Notes: a model not told the origin generated them from the letters alone. A stretch of DNA of 64,000 nt from Maricaulis maris (GCF_003634045.1 NZ_RBIM01000007.1:124001-188000); one strand, 5' to 3'; counted from the first letter of the stretch, positions 17,087-26,937 are shown. Program-made: numbers and translations.

Positions 17087-17743
17087 ATGAGCAAACCACC
17101 CGGATCACCGATCGCGCTGGAACAGCGGACTGCCACTGACGACCGGCTGCATTCGCCCAGTGCGGGCCGCAATCGCGATGCCATCGCCGCCGTCCTAGCC
17201 GATGTCCTGCCGCCGGACGCCGAAGTGCTCGAGATCGGATCGGGGACGGGCGAACATGCCGTGGCGGCTTGTCGGGCGCGTCCCGATATCCGCTGGCAAC
17301 CGTCCGACCCGGACCCGGCCTCCCGGGCCAGCCAGGCGGCGTGGGCCAGCGAAGCCGATGGTGCGATCCGGCCGCCTTTGGCGATCGATCTGCTGGATCC
17401 GCAAACCGTCGCCGACCTTCCCCCGTTCGACGCGTTGGTCTGCATGAATGTCATCCATATCTCGCCTTGGGGTGTGGCCGAGGCGCTGGCCGCGCTTGCC
17501 GGGCGCGCGCTGAGGCCGGGCGGCTGTGTCATGCTCTATGGCCCCTTCATGGAAGGCGAGGCAACCGCGCCGTCCAACCGCCAATTCGATGCGTCGCTGA
17601 AAGCCCGCAACCCGGCCTGGGGCGTGCGGGCGCTGGACGATGTCGTCGCGCTGATGGCGGGCCACGGCCTCGCCCTCAACCAGCAAATCGCCATGCCGGC
17701 CAATAATCTCTCCCTCATTTTCAAACCTTCGGAGCCGCGCTGA
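17087..17743 (+). CDS. DUF938 SAM-dependent methyltransferase-like protein
   Basis: This 218-residue class I methyltransferase fold carries SAM-binding motif I (EVLEIGSGTGEHAV) near residue 45, WQPSDPDP for motif II, and LVCMNVIHISPW, characteristic of DUF938. The terminal NNLSLIFKP also fits that family. The substrate is unknown. I chose the ATG at 17087; a TTG 36 bases upstream is possible but has no ribosome site. Its TGA overlaps the ATG of ccmE (TGATG), so the two are cotranslated. Confidence 0.88.
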   Translation: MSKPPGSPIALEQRTATDDRLHSPSAGRNRDAIAAVLADVLPPDAEVLEIGSGTGEHAVAACRARPDIRWQPSDPDPASRASQAAWASEADGAIRPPLAIDLLDPQTVADLPPFDALVCMNVIHISPWGVAEALAALAGRALRPGGCVMLYGPFMEGEATAPSNRQFDASLKARNPAWGVRALDDVVALMAGHGLALNQQIAMPANNLSLIFKPSEPR

Positions 17744-18213
17744 TGCGTCACCGCAATCGCCGCCTCGCCACCATCGCCGTTGCCGGAATCGTTCTCAGCA
17801 TCGCGGTCGCGCTCGGCTTCCTGGCGGTCGGCAATGCCATCGTCTATTTTTATTCGCCCAGCGAGATCGCCGAGGCCCATCCCGGCACCGAGGCGCGGAT
17901 CCGGGTCGGCGGGCTGGTGCTTGAGGACTCTGTGGGCGAGACCGCCGACGGGGCCGTGCAATTCGTGATCACCGACCGGGTCGAAAATGTTCAGGTCGTC
18001 TATGACGGTCTGCTGCCGGACCTGTTTCGCGAAGGCCAGGGCGTGGTCGTCGAAGGTCAGTTCAACCTGGCAGGCGTGCTGCAGGCCCGCAATGTCCTGG
18101 CCAAGCATGACGAGACCTATATGCCGCCGGAAGTCGCCGAGGCCCTGCGCGAGGCGGGCGTCTGGCAGGGTGAGGGCGAAGACATGACGGCAGGCGCGCC
18201 CGACAGTCGCTGA
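17743..18213 (+). CDS. ccmE: Cytochrome c maturation heme chaperone CcmE
   Basis: This 156-residue CcmE binds heme covalently in the periplasm and hands it to CcmF/CcmH for cytochrome c assembly. One N-terminal membrane anchor (about residues 10-32) precedes the OB-fold domain. The heme-binding His122 and Tyr126 are intact in LAKHDETYMPPEV. Length is normal. The usual partners ccmI, ccmF and ccmH, which flank ccmE in many alphaproteobacteria, are not in this window; a hydrolase gene follows instead. Confidence 0.96.
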   Translation: MRHRNRRLATIAVAGIVLSIAVALGFLAVGNAIVYFYSPSEIAEAHPGTEARIRVGGLVLEDSVGETADGAVQFVITDRVENVQVVYDGLLPDLFREGQGVVVEGQFNLAGVLQARNVLAKHDETYMPPEVAEALREAGVWQGEGEDMTAGAPDSR

Positions 18214-18289
18214 CGGGATTGTCAGCGCCGCGTGTGTTGTGTTCGTCTCCTGATGACTTACCTGATGGGAAAGTCGAAGGAGACACGGC

Positions 18290-19519
18290 ATGGCACGATC
18301 TGAACGCGTGACCTTTACCGGCGCGCTGGGCGAGACGCTGGCGGCGCGGCTTGAACGGCCGGCCGGTCCGCCGCGGGCGCACGCCCTGTTCGCGCATTGC
18401 TTTTCCTGCTCAAAGGACATTCTCGCCGCCAGCCGGATCGCACGCCGTTTGACGGCCGCCGGCTTTGCGGTTCTGCGCTTTGATTTCACTGGGCTGGGTC
18501 AGTCCGAGGGTGATTTCGCCAACACCAATTTTTCCTCCAATATCCAGGACCTGGTCGCGGCGGCGCGTTATCTGGAATCCGAACATGCGGCGCCGGACTT
18601 GCTGATCGGTCATTCCCTGGGCGGCGCGGCGGTGATCGCTGCGGCGGCGCGATTGCCGTCGGTCAAGGCTGTCGCGACGATCGGCGCTCCGGCCGATGCC
18701 GAACATGTCACCCGCCAGTTCGCCGACAAGGTCGAGACCATTGCCCGCGACGGCGTCGCCGAGGTTTCGCTGGCCGGTCGCCCGTTCACGATCAAGAAGC
18801 AGTTCCTTGATGATATTGCCGGCCACAGTCTGGAAGACGCCGCCGCCGACCTGCGGCGACCGCTGCTGATCCTGCATTCGCCGATTGATGAGGAGGTGGG
18901 TGTCGAGAACGCTTCGCGCCTCTTCGGTGCGGCGAAACACCCCAAGAGCTTTGTCAGCCTTGATGATGCCGACCATTTGCTGCGCGACGAGCGTGATGCG
19001 CTCTACGCCGCCGACGTCATTGCCGGTTGGGCGACGCGCTACGTGCTCGCTCCGGCACCGGCAGCGCCGACACCGGGGCCTGCGGGTACGGTGATTGTCC
19101 GCGAGACCGGGCGCGGCAAGTTCGAAAACCATGTCGTCGATGGTGATCATGTCATGATCGCTGACGAGCCGGCTTCGGTCGGCGGTTTCGATGCCGGCCC
19201 GTCGCCCTATGGTTATCTCGCGGCCGCACTGGGCACCTGCACCGCCATGACGCTGCGCATGTATGCCGACCGCAAGGACCTGCCGCTGGAGCGGGTGACG
19301 GTGGGCACGTCCCACGAGAAGGGGCATGCCGAGGATTGCGAGGCCTGTGCCGATGGCCAGGAACGGCATGTCGATATTTTCGAGCGCGAGATCGTTCTGG
19401 AAGGCGCGCTGGACGCGGCGCAGAAGGCCCGCCTCCTGGAGATCGCCGACAAATGCCCGGTCCATCGCACCCTGCACAATCCTGTCGTCGTGAGGACCCG
19501 CCTGAAAGATGACGGGTAA
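18290..19519 (+). CDS. Fused alpha/beta hydrolase - OsmC domain protein
   Basis: This 409-residue protein joins an alpha/beta hydrolase (about residues 1-255; nucleophile Ser109 in IGHSLGGAA, acid/base region DDADHLL) to an OsmC/Ohr domain. The OsmC part keeps both redox cysteines, in LGTCTAMT and [10 protein letters not shown], so it may reduce organic hydroperoxides. A Pro/Ala linker ([13 protein letters not shown]) separates the two. The architecture is known as the bifunctional hydrolase/OsmC family. AAGGAG lies about nine bases before the ATG. The physiological substrate of the hydrolase half is unclear. Confidence 0.93.
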   Translation: MARSERVTFTGALGETLAARLERPAGPPRAHALFAHCFSCSKDILAASRIARRLTAAGFAVLRFDFTGLGQSEGDFANTNFSSNIQDLVAAARYLESEHAAPDLLIGHSLGGAAVIAAAARLPSVKAVATIGAPADAEHVTRQFADKVETIARDGVAEVSLAGRPFTIKKQFLDDIAGHSLEDAAADLRRPLLILHSPIDEEVGVENASRLFGAAKHPKSFVSLDDADHLLRDERDALYAADVIAGWATRYVLAPAPAAPTPGPAGTVIVRETGRGKFENHVVDGDHVMIADEPASVGGFDAGPSPYGYLAAALGTCTAMTLRMYADRKDLPLERVTVGTSHEKGHAEDCEACADGQERHVDIFEREIVLEGALDAAQKARLLEIADKCPVHRTLHNPVVVRTRLKDDG

Positions 19520-19527
19520 ATTACCGG

Positions 19528-19546
19528 TTGTAATGTTATTGTAATG
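19528..19546. promoter_or_regulatory. Direct repeat TTGTAATG spaced 11 bp, probable OmpR-type operator
   Basis: Two perfect TTGTAATG octamers start at 19528 and 19539, exactly one helical turn apart. A third copy occurs at 19612 at the translation start. Tandem half-sites with 11-bp period are the usual binding layout for OmpR/PhoB-family regulators. The operon downstream encodes such a regulator, so autoregulation is plausible. Confidence 0.55.
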
Positions 19547-19616
19547 TTTGAGACACGCCGCGTTTAATCCCGCCGCGTGATGTTCGAGCCGTATTCGCAA
19601 TGAACCCGTACTTGTA

Positions 19617-21152
19617 ATGGAAAGGTCGTCGATACCCATGATTTCGGTTGATCGCATGCGCCGCCTTGGCGGTGTTTCGCTTCTGGCGCTCTCCGCGCTG
19701 GCTGCAGGAAGTCTTCTGGACCGCTCGATGGGCGAGGCCCACGCCTTCCAGTCCGCCGGCCAGCCGCCATTGGCGGCTGCGGTTCCGGCCGGGGCGCCGA
19801 TGTCCTTCGCGGACCTCATTGAAAGCGTCAGCCCGTCCGTGGTCACGGTCCAGGTGAGCGGGACGGTCGACATGGCCCAGTTCGGCGGCGGTGACGGCCC
19901 CGACATGGACAATCTGCCGCCGCAAATGCGCGAGTGGCTGGAGCGCCAGTTCGGTGGCCAGCGGCCGCAGCCGCAGCCGCGGCAATCGCTCGGTTCCGGC
20001 TTTTTCATCAGCGCTGACGGTTATCTGGTCACCAACAACCACGTCGTGGCCAATGCCGACGAGATCACCATCGGCATGTCTGACGGTGAAGAATTCCCGG
20101 CCCGTGTCATCGGTACCGACCCGCAGACCGACCTGGCGCTGCTGAAGGTCGATTCCGACGTCGATTTCCCCTTTGTGCGCCTGGAAGAAGACCCGCAATA
20201 TCGCGTTGGCGACTGGGTTGTCGCGGTCGGCAATCCGTTCGGCCTCGGCGGCACCGCAACCGCCGGCATCATCTCGGCCATTGGCCGGCCGATCGGCAAT
20301 TCGACCTATAACGACTTCATCCAGGTTGATGCCCCGATCAATCGCGGCAATTCCGGTGGCCCGACCTTTGATCTCAACGGCAATGTGATCGGTGTGAACT
20401 CGCAGATATTCTCGCCGACCGGCGGCAATGTCGGCATCGGTTTTGCCATCCCGTCCGACGTCGCCGCCCGCATCATCGCTGACTTGCGTGATGATGGCCG
20501 CGTCGCGCGCGGCTGGCTGGGTGTGTCGATCCAGAACGTCACCGACGATATCGCCGAAGCCTTGGGACTTGAGGGCACGACCGGCGCCATCGTCAGCTCG
20601 ATCGTTGAGGGCGGCCCTGCCGACCAGGCCGGTTTCGAGCGCGAGGATGTGGTGCTGGAAGTCGATGGCGAAACGGTTGACGGATCGCGAGATCTGACCC
20701 GCCGCATCGGCAATATCCAGGCTGGCGAGGAGGTTCGTTTCCTGGTCCTTCGCGATGGCCGTGAACATACGGTCCGCGCCCGTCTCGGTGATCGGCCAGG
20801 CGAGCAGGAATTGGCCAGCATGAGTTCGGTCGACCAGGTGGCGCCGCGCACAGCCGTGTTCGGGATGTCGATGGCGCCCTTGGCCGAAGAGGACCGTGAG
20901 GTCCGGGGGCTGGCGCCGAACGTCACGGGTGTCGTGGTCGATGAGGTTGAACCGGGCAGCGAAGCCGCCCGCAAGGGTGTGCTCACCGGTGACATCATCC
21001 TGGAAGCCGGCGGCGAGCCGGTCGACAGCGCCGACGCCCTGCGTGTCATCGCCGATGAGGCACGTGAAGACGGTCGCAGCGCCATCCTGCTGCTGGTCCA
21101 GGGGCGTGGCGGTCAACGCTATGTCGCCCTGCAACTCGGCGATGCCGACTAG
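19617..21152 (+). CDS. degP: Periplasmic serine protease HtrA/DegP (Do family)
   Basis: This 511-residue protease-chaperone for misfolded envelope proteins has an N-terminal signal segment (LGGVSLLALSALAAGSLL), then a trypsin-like domain with intact triad His142 (TNNHVV), Asp172 (TDLALL) and Ser246 (GNSGGP). Two PDZ domains follow (GWLGVSIQNV near residue 300 and GVVVDEVEPGSEA near 440). ATG 19638, with AAAGG upstream, is an equally good start and gives a shorter leader. It is first in an operon with a response regulator and kinase, pointing to an envelope stress circuit. Confidence 0.95.
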   Translation: MERSSIPMISVDRMRRLGGVSLLALSALAAGSLLDRSMGEAHAFQSAGQPPLAAAVPAGAPMSFADLIESVSPSVVTVQVSGTVDMAQFGGGDGPDMDNLPPQMREWLERQFGGQRPQPQPRQSLGSGFFISADGYLVTNNHVVANADEITIGMSDGEEFPARVIGTDPQTDLALLKVDSDVDFPFVRLEEDPQYRVGDWVVAVGNPFGLGGTATAGIISAIGRPIGNSTYNDFIQVDAPINRGNSGGPTFDLNGNVIGVNSQIFSPTGGNVGIGFAIPSDVAARIIADLRDDGRVARGWLGVSIQNVTDDIAEALGLEGTTGAIVSSIVEGGPADQAGFEREDVVLEVDGETVDGSRDLTRRIGNIQAGEEVRFLVLRDGREHTVRARLGDRPGEQELASMSSVDQVAPRTAVFGMSMAPLAEEDREVRGLAPNVTGVVVDEVEPGSEAARKGVLTGDIILEAGGEPVDSADALRVIADEAREDGRSAILLLVQGRGGQRYVALQLGDAD

Positions 21153-21171
21153 AGAAAAAAAGGAGATCGGG

Positions 21172-21843
21172 GTGCGCATTCTGATCGTTGAAGATGACCG
21201 CGAAGCCGCCAGCTATATCCGCAAGGGGCTTCGCGAAAGCGGCCATGTGGCCGACCATGCCGGCGACGGCGAAGAGGGTCTGGAAATGGCCCGCGCTGCG
21301 GAATATGACGTGCTCGTCGTTGACCGCATGATGCCGCGCATGGACGGGCTTTCGATGGTCGAGGCGCTGCGCGCCGACGATGATCGCACCCCGGTTCTCA
21401 TTCTCTCCGCCCTCGGCGAGGTCGATGACCGTGTCGAAGGTCTCAAGGCCGGCGGCGACGATTATCTGGTCAAGCCCTACGCCTTCGCCGAATTGCTGGC
21501 CCGCGTCGAGGCCCTGGCCCGTCGCCGGGATCCGGACACGGTTCGCACCAAGCTGGTGGTCGGGGATCTGGAAATGGACCTGCTGGCCCGCACCGTGGTG
21601 CGCGAGGGCGAGGAAATCCTGCTTCAACCGCGTGAATTCCGCCTGCTGGAATTCCTCATGAAGCATTCCGGTCAGGTCGTGACCCGCACCATGCTGCTGG
21701 AAAAAGTCTGGGACTATCATTTCGACCCCCAGACCAATGTCATCGACGTCCATATTTCGCGCCTGCGCTCGAAGATCGACAAACCCTTCCCGCGCTCGCT
21801 TCTGCACACGGTGCGCGGAGCCGGCTACCGCCTGCAGGCCTGA
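21172..21843 (+). CDS. OmpR-family response regulator (htrA operon)
   Basis: This 223-residue regulator has receiver residues Asp8/Asp9, phosphoacceptor Asp51 (VVDRMMPRMDG) and Lys in VKPYAF, then a DNA-binding winged helix (PREFRLLEFLMKHSGQVVTR, split here by the text limit, and RGAGYRLQA at the end). The start is GTG, seven bases after AAAAAGGAGA. It lies between htrA and the kinase gene and is the likely binder of the TTGTAATG tandem site upstream. The same order, degP - regulator - kinase - glnE, is known from rhizobia. Confidence 0.93.
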   Translation: MRILIVEDDREAASYIRKGLRESGHVADHAGDGEEGLEMARAAEYDVLVVDRMMPRMDGLSMVEALRADDDRTPVLILSALGEVDDRVEGLKAGGDDYLVKPYAFAELLARVEALARRRDPDTVRTKLVVGDLEMDLLARTVVREGEEILLQPREFRLLEFLMKHSGQVVTRTMLLEKVWDYHFDPQTNVIDVHISRLRSKIDKPFPRSLLHTVRGAGYRLQA

Positions 21844-21849
21844 TCCGGC

Positions 21850-23283
21850 ATGCAGGCGCGTGGGGCTGCCTTCCTGAGAACAACGGCCTTCCGGCAGACC
21901 CTTCTGTCGGCGGCCCTGTTCGCACTCGCGAGTTTTGTCACGCTGGGCTTCGTTTATGCGGCCTCGGCCGGCATGGTGCTGCGCCGTGCCGACGCGGCGA
22001 TCAATGAGGAAGTCGAACAGCTCGATGCCAGCTTCCAGGCCGGCGGCATCCGTACGGTCAATCGCTACATCCTCGAGCGTACGGTCGGCGGCGGGGCGGA
22101 CTATCTCTATCTGCTGGTCCATCCGTCCGGTCGCAGCCTGTCAGGAAACCTGACCTATCTGCCGGATGTACAGCCGGATGATGAAGGTCGCGTGCAGTTC
22201 ACCTATCGCCGGCCTGCTGCCGGTGACCGCGATGATGCCGACGGCAAGGATGATCGCACGGCGCGCGGCCGGATCATCGACCTGCCGTCCGGTTATCAGC
22301 TCTATGTCGGTCTTGATGTCGACGAGGAAACGCGTCTCGTCTCGCGCATGCTCAACACTATCCTGGCGGCTTCGGCGCTGGCTCTGGCGCTGGGCGTGGC
22401 GGCGGGCATTTTCGTCAGTCGCCGTTTCGTGCGCCGCCTCGACCGCATCAACACCGTGGCGCGGCGGGTCAAGGCGGGCGATCTTCAGCCTCGTGCGCCG
22501 CGCAATTTCACCGGCGACGAACTCGACGAGCTGTCCGAGAATTTCAACAACATGCTCGACCGGGTCGAGGCCTTGATGCACCGCATGCGTCATACCGGTG
22601 ACAGTATCGCCCATGACCTGCGCACGCCGCTGACGCGCATGCGAAACCGGCTCGACGAGGCTTTGCGGGAAGACGGTGACCGCCAGTCGCGCGAGCAGGC
22701 GCTCGAGCGGGCCGTCGCCGATACCGACGAGCTCCTGGGGATTTTCAACGCCATCCTGTCCCTGTCGCGCCTGGAAGCCGGTGAGAGCCGGGCCTCGATC
22801 CAGCGCCTCGACCCGGCCGATATCGCCTCCGACCTGGCCGAGCTTTACGAGCCGGTCTGCGAGGATGAGGGCCTGGCCTTTGCGGCCGAGATCCAGACGG
22901 GTCTGATCCTGCTGGGTGATCGCGGCCTGTTGTCACAAGCGCTCGCCAACATTCTCGATAATGCGGTGAAATATACGCCGGCCGGCGGCGCAGTGACCCT
23001 GCGCCTGCGCGAGACCGGCGAGGGCAAGATCGAATTCTCGGTCACCGATACCGGGCCCGGGATTCCCGACAGCGATCGCGGGCGGGTGACCCAGCGTTTC
23101 GTTCGACTCGACAATTCACGCACCAAGCCGGGTTCCGGCTTGGGCCTGTCCCTGGTCCAGGCCATTGCCGACGTCCACAATGGCACGTTCGAACTGGGCG
23201 AGGGACCAGGCGTTGTCGCCGACGGCCATGGCGCCGGCCTGCGCGCCTCGCTCTGCTTCCCCAAGGCGCCAGCGGGAAGCTGA
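21850..23283 (+). CDS. Sensor histidine kinase (htrA operon)
   Basis: This 477-residue membrane kinase has segments at about residues 16-40 and 170-194 around a periplasmic domain. A HAMP domain follows (RRFVRRLDRINTVARRV), then HisKA with phosphoacceptor His255 in DSIAHDLRTPL, and a HATPase with NILDNAVKYTP, DTGPGIP and GSGLGLSLV. Coming directly after the regulator gene, it is the cognate sensor. Linkage to htrA suggests it senses envelope condition, but the periplasmic domain shows no recognisable ligand fold. Confidence 0.93.
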   Translation: MQARGAAFLRTTAFRQTLLSAALFALASFVTLGFVYAASAGMVLRRADAAINEEVEQLDASFQAGGIRTVNRYILERTVGGGADYLYLLVHPSGRSLSGNLTYLPDVQPDDEGRVQFTYRRPAAGDRDDADGKDDRTARGRIIDLPSGYQLYVGLDVDEETRLVSRMLNTILAASALALALGVAAGIFVSRRFVRRLDRINTVARRVKAGDLQPRAPRNFTGDELDELSENFNNMLDRVEALMHRMRHTGDSIAHDLRTPLTRMRNRLDEALREDGDRQSREQALERAVADTDELLGIFNAILSLSRLEAGESRASIQRLDPADIASDLAELYEPVCEDEGLAFAAEIQTGLILLGDRGLLSQALANILDNAVKYTPAGGAVTLRLRETGEGKIEFSVTDTGPGIPDSDRGRVTQRFVRLDNSRTKPGSGLGLSLVQAIADVHNGTFELGEGPGVVADGHGAGLRASLCFPKAPAGS

Positions 23284-23398
23284 TCCGGCGGGCTGTGTGC
23301 TACGGAAAATTATTTCGTGGTGCAGAGGATCAGGAAAATTTGCGATTGGTGGCTTCGCGCCCTTCACCCGAACCGCGGATCGGGCCAACTTGCCCGTC

Positions 23399-26284
23399 AT
23401 GACCGAAGCCGACACGCAATCCAGCCCCACCCTGCCGGCCGGCCTGGCGCCCTTGCCGGGACGGACGCCCGGTGCCGCTGCGCATGTGATCGCGGCGCTT
23501 CCGGAATCTGTGCGCCAGGCGGTTGCGCCGGTCGAGGCCTTTCTTGACACCGTGTTTGCGGCTGCGCCCTATCTCGCCCGGCTGGCCCAGCGGCGACCGG
23601 ACACGCTGGCCGCTTGCGTGATCGAGACGCCGGACCGCCTGATCGGGATGGCCATCGATAATCTTCGCATCGCGGGGGCCGGGGCGCCGGATGTCGGTGA
23701 ACTCGATATCGCCCTGCGCCAGGCCAAGAGCGACGCCCACCTGGTCACCGCGCTGGCGGATTTGGCGGGGGTCTGGGGTGTACGGTCCGTCACCGGGGCC
23801 ATGACCCGGCTGGCGGACGCTGCCCTGCAGGCGGCCCTGCACGCCCATGTCCGCTTTCTCGCCGAACAGGGCCGTGCCCATCCGGTCGATGATCCGGAGA
23901 ATCCGCTTCCCGGTGTGATCCTGCTCGCCCTGGGAAAGATGGGCACGGGTGATCTCAATTATTCCTCAGATATCGATCTGGTCGCCGTCTATGATGCCGA
24001 GGCCTTGTCCCTGCCCGACAGCGAGGAGCCGCGGCGGCGTTTGCCGCGCCTGATCCAGTCCGTGGTCAAATCGCTGCAGGACGTCACGGCAGACGGCTAT
24101 GTCTTCCGGGTTGATCTGCGGCTTCGGCCGGATCCCGGTGCGACCCCGGTCATCATCTCGACCGATGCGGCGCTGAACTACTATGAGAGCCTCGGCCAGA
24201 CCTGGGAGCGGGCGGCCTGGATCAAGGCCCGGGCCAGCGCCGGCGACACCGCCGCCGCAGCGCGCTTTCTTGCGCACATGCAACCCTTCATTTGGCGTCG
24301 CTCGCTGGACTACGCCGCGATCGACGACATCCGGGGCCTGGCGCGGCAGATCCAGACGGTCGGACGACGGGCCGAAATCCGCCCGGCCGGACATGATCTC
24401 AAACTCGGGCGTGGCGGCATTCGCGAGATCGAGTTTTATGCCCAGATCCCGCAATTGGTCTTCGGAGGTCGTGACGAACGGGTGCGGGCGCCGGCGACCC
24501 TGGCAGCGCTTGAGGCGCTGCGCCAAACCGGTGCGGTGGATGCGGACGTCGTCGCTTCGCTGTCGGCCGATTATTGCGACCTGCGCAGCTGGGAACACCG
24601 GGTGCAGATGCGCCAGGACGAACCCAGCCAGACCGTGCCGCTCGATGACGATGATCGTGCCGACCTTGCCGCCCTGGCCGGATTTGTCGACCGGGCTGCC
24701 TTCGAGGCGGCGGTCGAGGCCTGCCTGCAGCGGGTGCACGGGCATTTCTCTGACCAGTTCGAGGATGACGAGGCGCTGGCTTCGGAAGCGGGTTCGCTGA
24801 TCCTGACCGGGGTTGAGCCGACACCGGACACGATTACCACGCTGGAAACGCTGGGTTTTTCCCAACCTGCCTCGGTCTGGGCCACGCTCAATGGCTGGGC
24901 CGCGGGGCGGGTGAGGGCGGTGCGCTCGACCCGGGCGCGGACCCTGTTTGCCCGTATCGCGCCACAACTGGTTGATCGCATGGCGGCGACCGGCGAGCCG
25001 GATGCGGCGATGACGCGCTTTGCCGCCTTCTTCGAAAACCTGCCGATGGGGGTGCAACCGCTCTCCCTGTTGTCCAACGAGCCGGGACTGGCCGCCGACC
25101 TGATCGGTATTCTCACGCTTGCGCCGCGACTGGCTGCCGATCTGGCGCGGCGTCCGGCCTTGCTCGATGCCATGCTGGACGAGCGCTTTTCGGTCCCGCT
25201 CGACCAGGATGCACCGGGCAGTTTTCGCGATGGGTTGGGCGAAGCCCTGGCGCGGGCCGGTGATTATGAGGCGGCGCTCAACGCGGCGCGCCGCCGGGTG
25301 CGTGAGGAGCGCTTCCGCATCGGCACCCAGATCCTCAAGGGGACAGCGAGCGCGCAAAGCGCCGGTGTCGCCTATTCGGCCATGGCCGACGCCACGCTCG
25401 CGGCCATGGCGCGGGCCGCCCAGGACGAGACCGAGCGCCGTTACGGACCGATGCCGGGCGAGGGGGTGATCCTGGGCATGGGAAAGCTGGGCGGCCGCGA
25501 ACTCGCCGCCGACAGCGATCTCGACATCATGATCATCTATGACGGTGACGATACCGCGCCAGCCTGGTTCGGCCGGTTTGCCACCCGCATCATCAGCGCC
25601 CTGTCGGCGCCGACCGAGGAGGGCGAGCTCTACACGGTCGACATGCAATTGCGCCCGTCGGGCAAGGCGGGACCGGTGGCCGTCTCGCTGGCACGTTTTG
25701 ACAGTTACTACCCGCACGAGGCCTGGACCTGGGAGATGATGGCCCTGACCCGGGCCCGCATCATCGCCGGCGACGGACCGCTGGCGCGGGCGGTTGAGGC
25801 GTCGTTCGAGCGGGCGCTGTGCCGACCGCGTGACGCCAAGGGGGTGCGGGACGACGCTTTGGCGATGCGCCGCCGTCTCGCCGAAGCCAAGCCGCCACGG
25901 TCGGACTGGGACCTCAAGGCACGGCCGGGCGGTCTGCAGGACATTGAATTCATCGCCCAGACCCTGCAACTCATCCATGCCGGCAAAGCCGATGTGTTGC
26001 GCGCTTCGACCGCGGACGCGCTGACGGCGCTGGGCGAGGCGGGCATCCTGCCGGCCGGTGAGGTCAAGCTGCTCACCGAAACCCTGCAGCTCGAACTGGG
26101 CGTGTTGCAGATGATCCGCTGTGCGCATGGCTCGGGCTTTGACCCGGCCCAGGCCAGCAGCGGTTTCGCGGCCCGTCTCGCTGAACTGGCCGGCTGTCGC
26201 AAGATCGAGGCCCTGTCGGCGGCCCTCGGGACGCGCATGGCCGAGGTCCGCAAGGTGTTTGGGCGGCGGGTCGGAAAAATGTGA
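23399..26284 (+). CDS. glnE: Bifunctional glutamine synthetase adenylyltransferase/deadenylase
   Basis: This 961-residue GlnE adds and removes AMP on glutamine synthetase in response to PII. It has the two expected nucleotidyltransferase halves: LALGKMGTGDLNYSSDIDL near residue 180 and LGMGKLGGRELAADSDLDI near 690, each with the G-S/D-x-D-x-D metal site, and VDLRLRPD and VDMQLRPSGKAG. Two PII-uridylyl-like helical domains (GRGGIREIEF, PGGLQDIEFIAQ) alternate with them. Length is typical. No clear ribosome site lies before ATG 23399; the frame is open upstream into the kinase gene, which I reject. Confidence 0.95.
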   Translation: MTEADTQSSPTLPAGLAPLPGRTPGAAAHVIAALPESVRQAVAPVEAFLDTVFAAAPYLARLAQRRPDTLAACVIETPDRLIGMAIDNLRIAGAGAPDVGELDIALRQAKSDAHLVTALADLAGVWGVRSVTGAMTRLADAALQAALHAHVRFLAEQGRAHPVDDPENPLPGVILLALGKMGTGDLNYSSDIDLVAVYDAEALSLPDSEEPRRRLPRLIQSVVKSLQDVTADGYVFRVDLRLRPDPGATPVIISTDAALNYYESLGQTWERAAWIKARASAGDTAAAARFLAHMQPFIWRRSLDYAAIDDIRGLARQIQTVGRRAEIRPAGHDLKLGRGGIREIEFYAQIPQLVFGGRDERVRAPATLAALEALRQTGAVDADVVASLSADYCDLRSWEHRVQMRQDEPSQTVPLDDDDRADLAALAGFVDRAAFEAAVEACLQRVHGHFSDQFEDDEALASEAGSLILTGVEPTPDTITTLETLGFSQPASVWATLNGWAAGRVRAVRSTRARTLFARIAPQLVDRMAATGEPDAAMTRFAAFFENLPMGVQPLSLLSNEPGLAADLIGILTLAPRLAADLARRPALLDAMLDERFSVPLDQDAPGSFRDGLGEALARAGDYEAALNAARRRVREERFRIGTQILKGTASAQSAGVAYSAMADATLAAMARAAQDETERRYGPMPGEGVILGMGKLGGRELAADSDLDIMIIYDGDDTAPAWFGRFATRIISALSAPTEEGELYTVDMQLRPSGKAGPVAVSLARFDSYYPHEAWTWEMMALTRARIIAGDGPLARAVEASFERALCRPRDAKGVRDDALAMRRRLAEAKPPRSDWDLKARPGGLQDIEFIAQTLQLIHAGKADVLRASTADALTALGEAGILPAGEVKLLTETLQLELGVLQMIRCAHGSGFDPAQASSGFAARLAELAGCRKIEALSAALGTRMAEVRKVFGRRVGKM

Positions 26285-26356
26285 CGCCGCCGCGACGGAT
26301 ATCCGCCGCTGTCCCGTTCTACTCACAGCGAGGCTTTGAACGACAAGGACGACGTC

Positions 26357-26926
26357 ATGAAAACTTCCAGACTGATTATACTGATGAGCTCGACCTGCCT
26401 GTTGCTGGCCGGTGCCGTGGCCCAGGCCCAGGGTCCGGGCGGACGCCATGGCGGTGACCGCCAGGGTGGTGGCCATGGTGCCGGCGGCGCCCATCGTGCG
26501 ATGAGCATGTTGCGCGCGGCCGATGCCAATGGCGACAACACCATCACCCGGGCCGAGGTCGATGCCTTGCAGGCGGAAATGTTTGCCTGGATGGATCGCA
26601 ATGGCGATGGCTATCTCGATAGCGCCGATGCGTCGCCGGTCCGGCAACGTCTGCGGGCGCAGCGCGAGGCGCGGGCCGATGAGGGCGAAGGCAATGACCG
26701 TCGCCGGCATCGCCGCGGATCGCGCCGCGGCGGCGGTGAAGGTGAAGGCCCCGGCCGCCGTTTCGACACTGATGAGGATGGCCGGATCTCCCGGGCCGAA
26801 TTCCTTGGTGGCGAGAACCGGCTCTTTGCCCGGCTCGACAGCGATGAGAACGGCTCGATCACGCCGGACGAGCTGGACGCGGCTGTGGAACAGCGACAGG
26901 ATCGCCGGCATTGGTGGCGGAACTAG
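26357..26926 (+). CDS. Secreted EF-hand calcium-binding protein
   Basis: This 189-residue exported protein has a signal peptide (LIILMSSTCLLLAGAVAQAQ) and four EF-hand-like loops: DANGDNTITRAE, DRNGDGYLDSAD, DTDEDGRISRAE and DSDENGSITPDE. A basic Gly/Arg-rich linker separates the two pairs (RRRHRRGSRRGG). ATG 26357 has AAGGA seven bases upstream, better than an in-frame ATG 21 bases earlier. It is immediately followed by an ECF sigma factor gene, suggesting it is part of, or a target of, that signalling unit. Confidence 0.85.
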   Translation: MKTSRLIILMSSTCLLLAGAVAQAQGPGGRHGGDRQGGGHGAGGAHRAMSMLRAADANGDNTITRAEVDALQAEMFAWMDRNGDGYLDSADASPVRQRLRAQREARADEGEGNDRRRHRRGSRRGGGEGEGPGRRFDTDEDGRISRAEFLGGENRLFARLDSDENGSITPDELDAAVEQRQDRRHWWRN

Positions 26927-26937
26927 CGGTTTCGCTG

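Noticed and set aside
23966-26911. 981-residue minus-strand frame opposite glnE
   Set aside because: glnE is unmistakable on the plus strand, and the antisense product has no recognisable motif.
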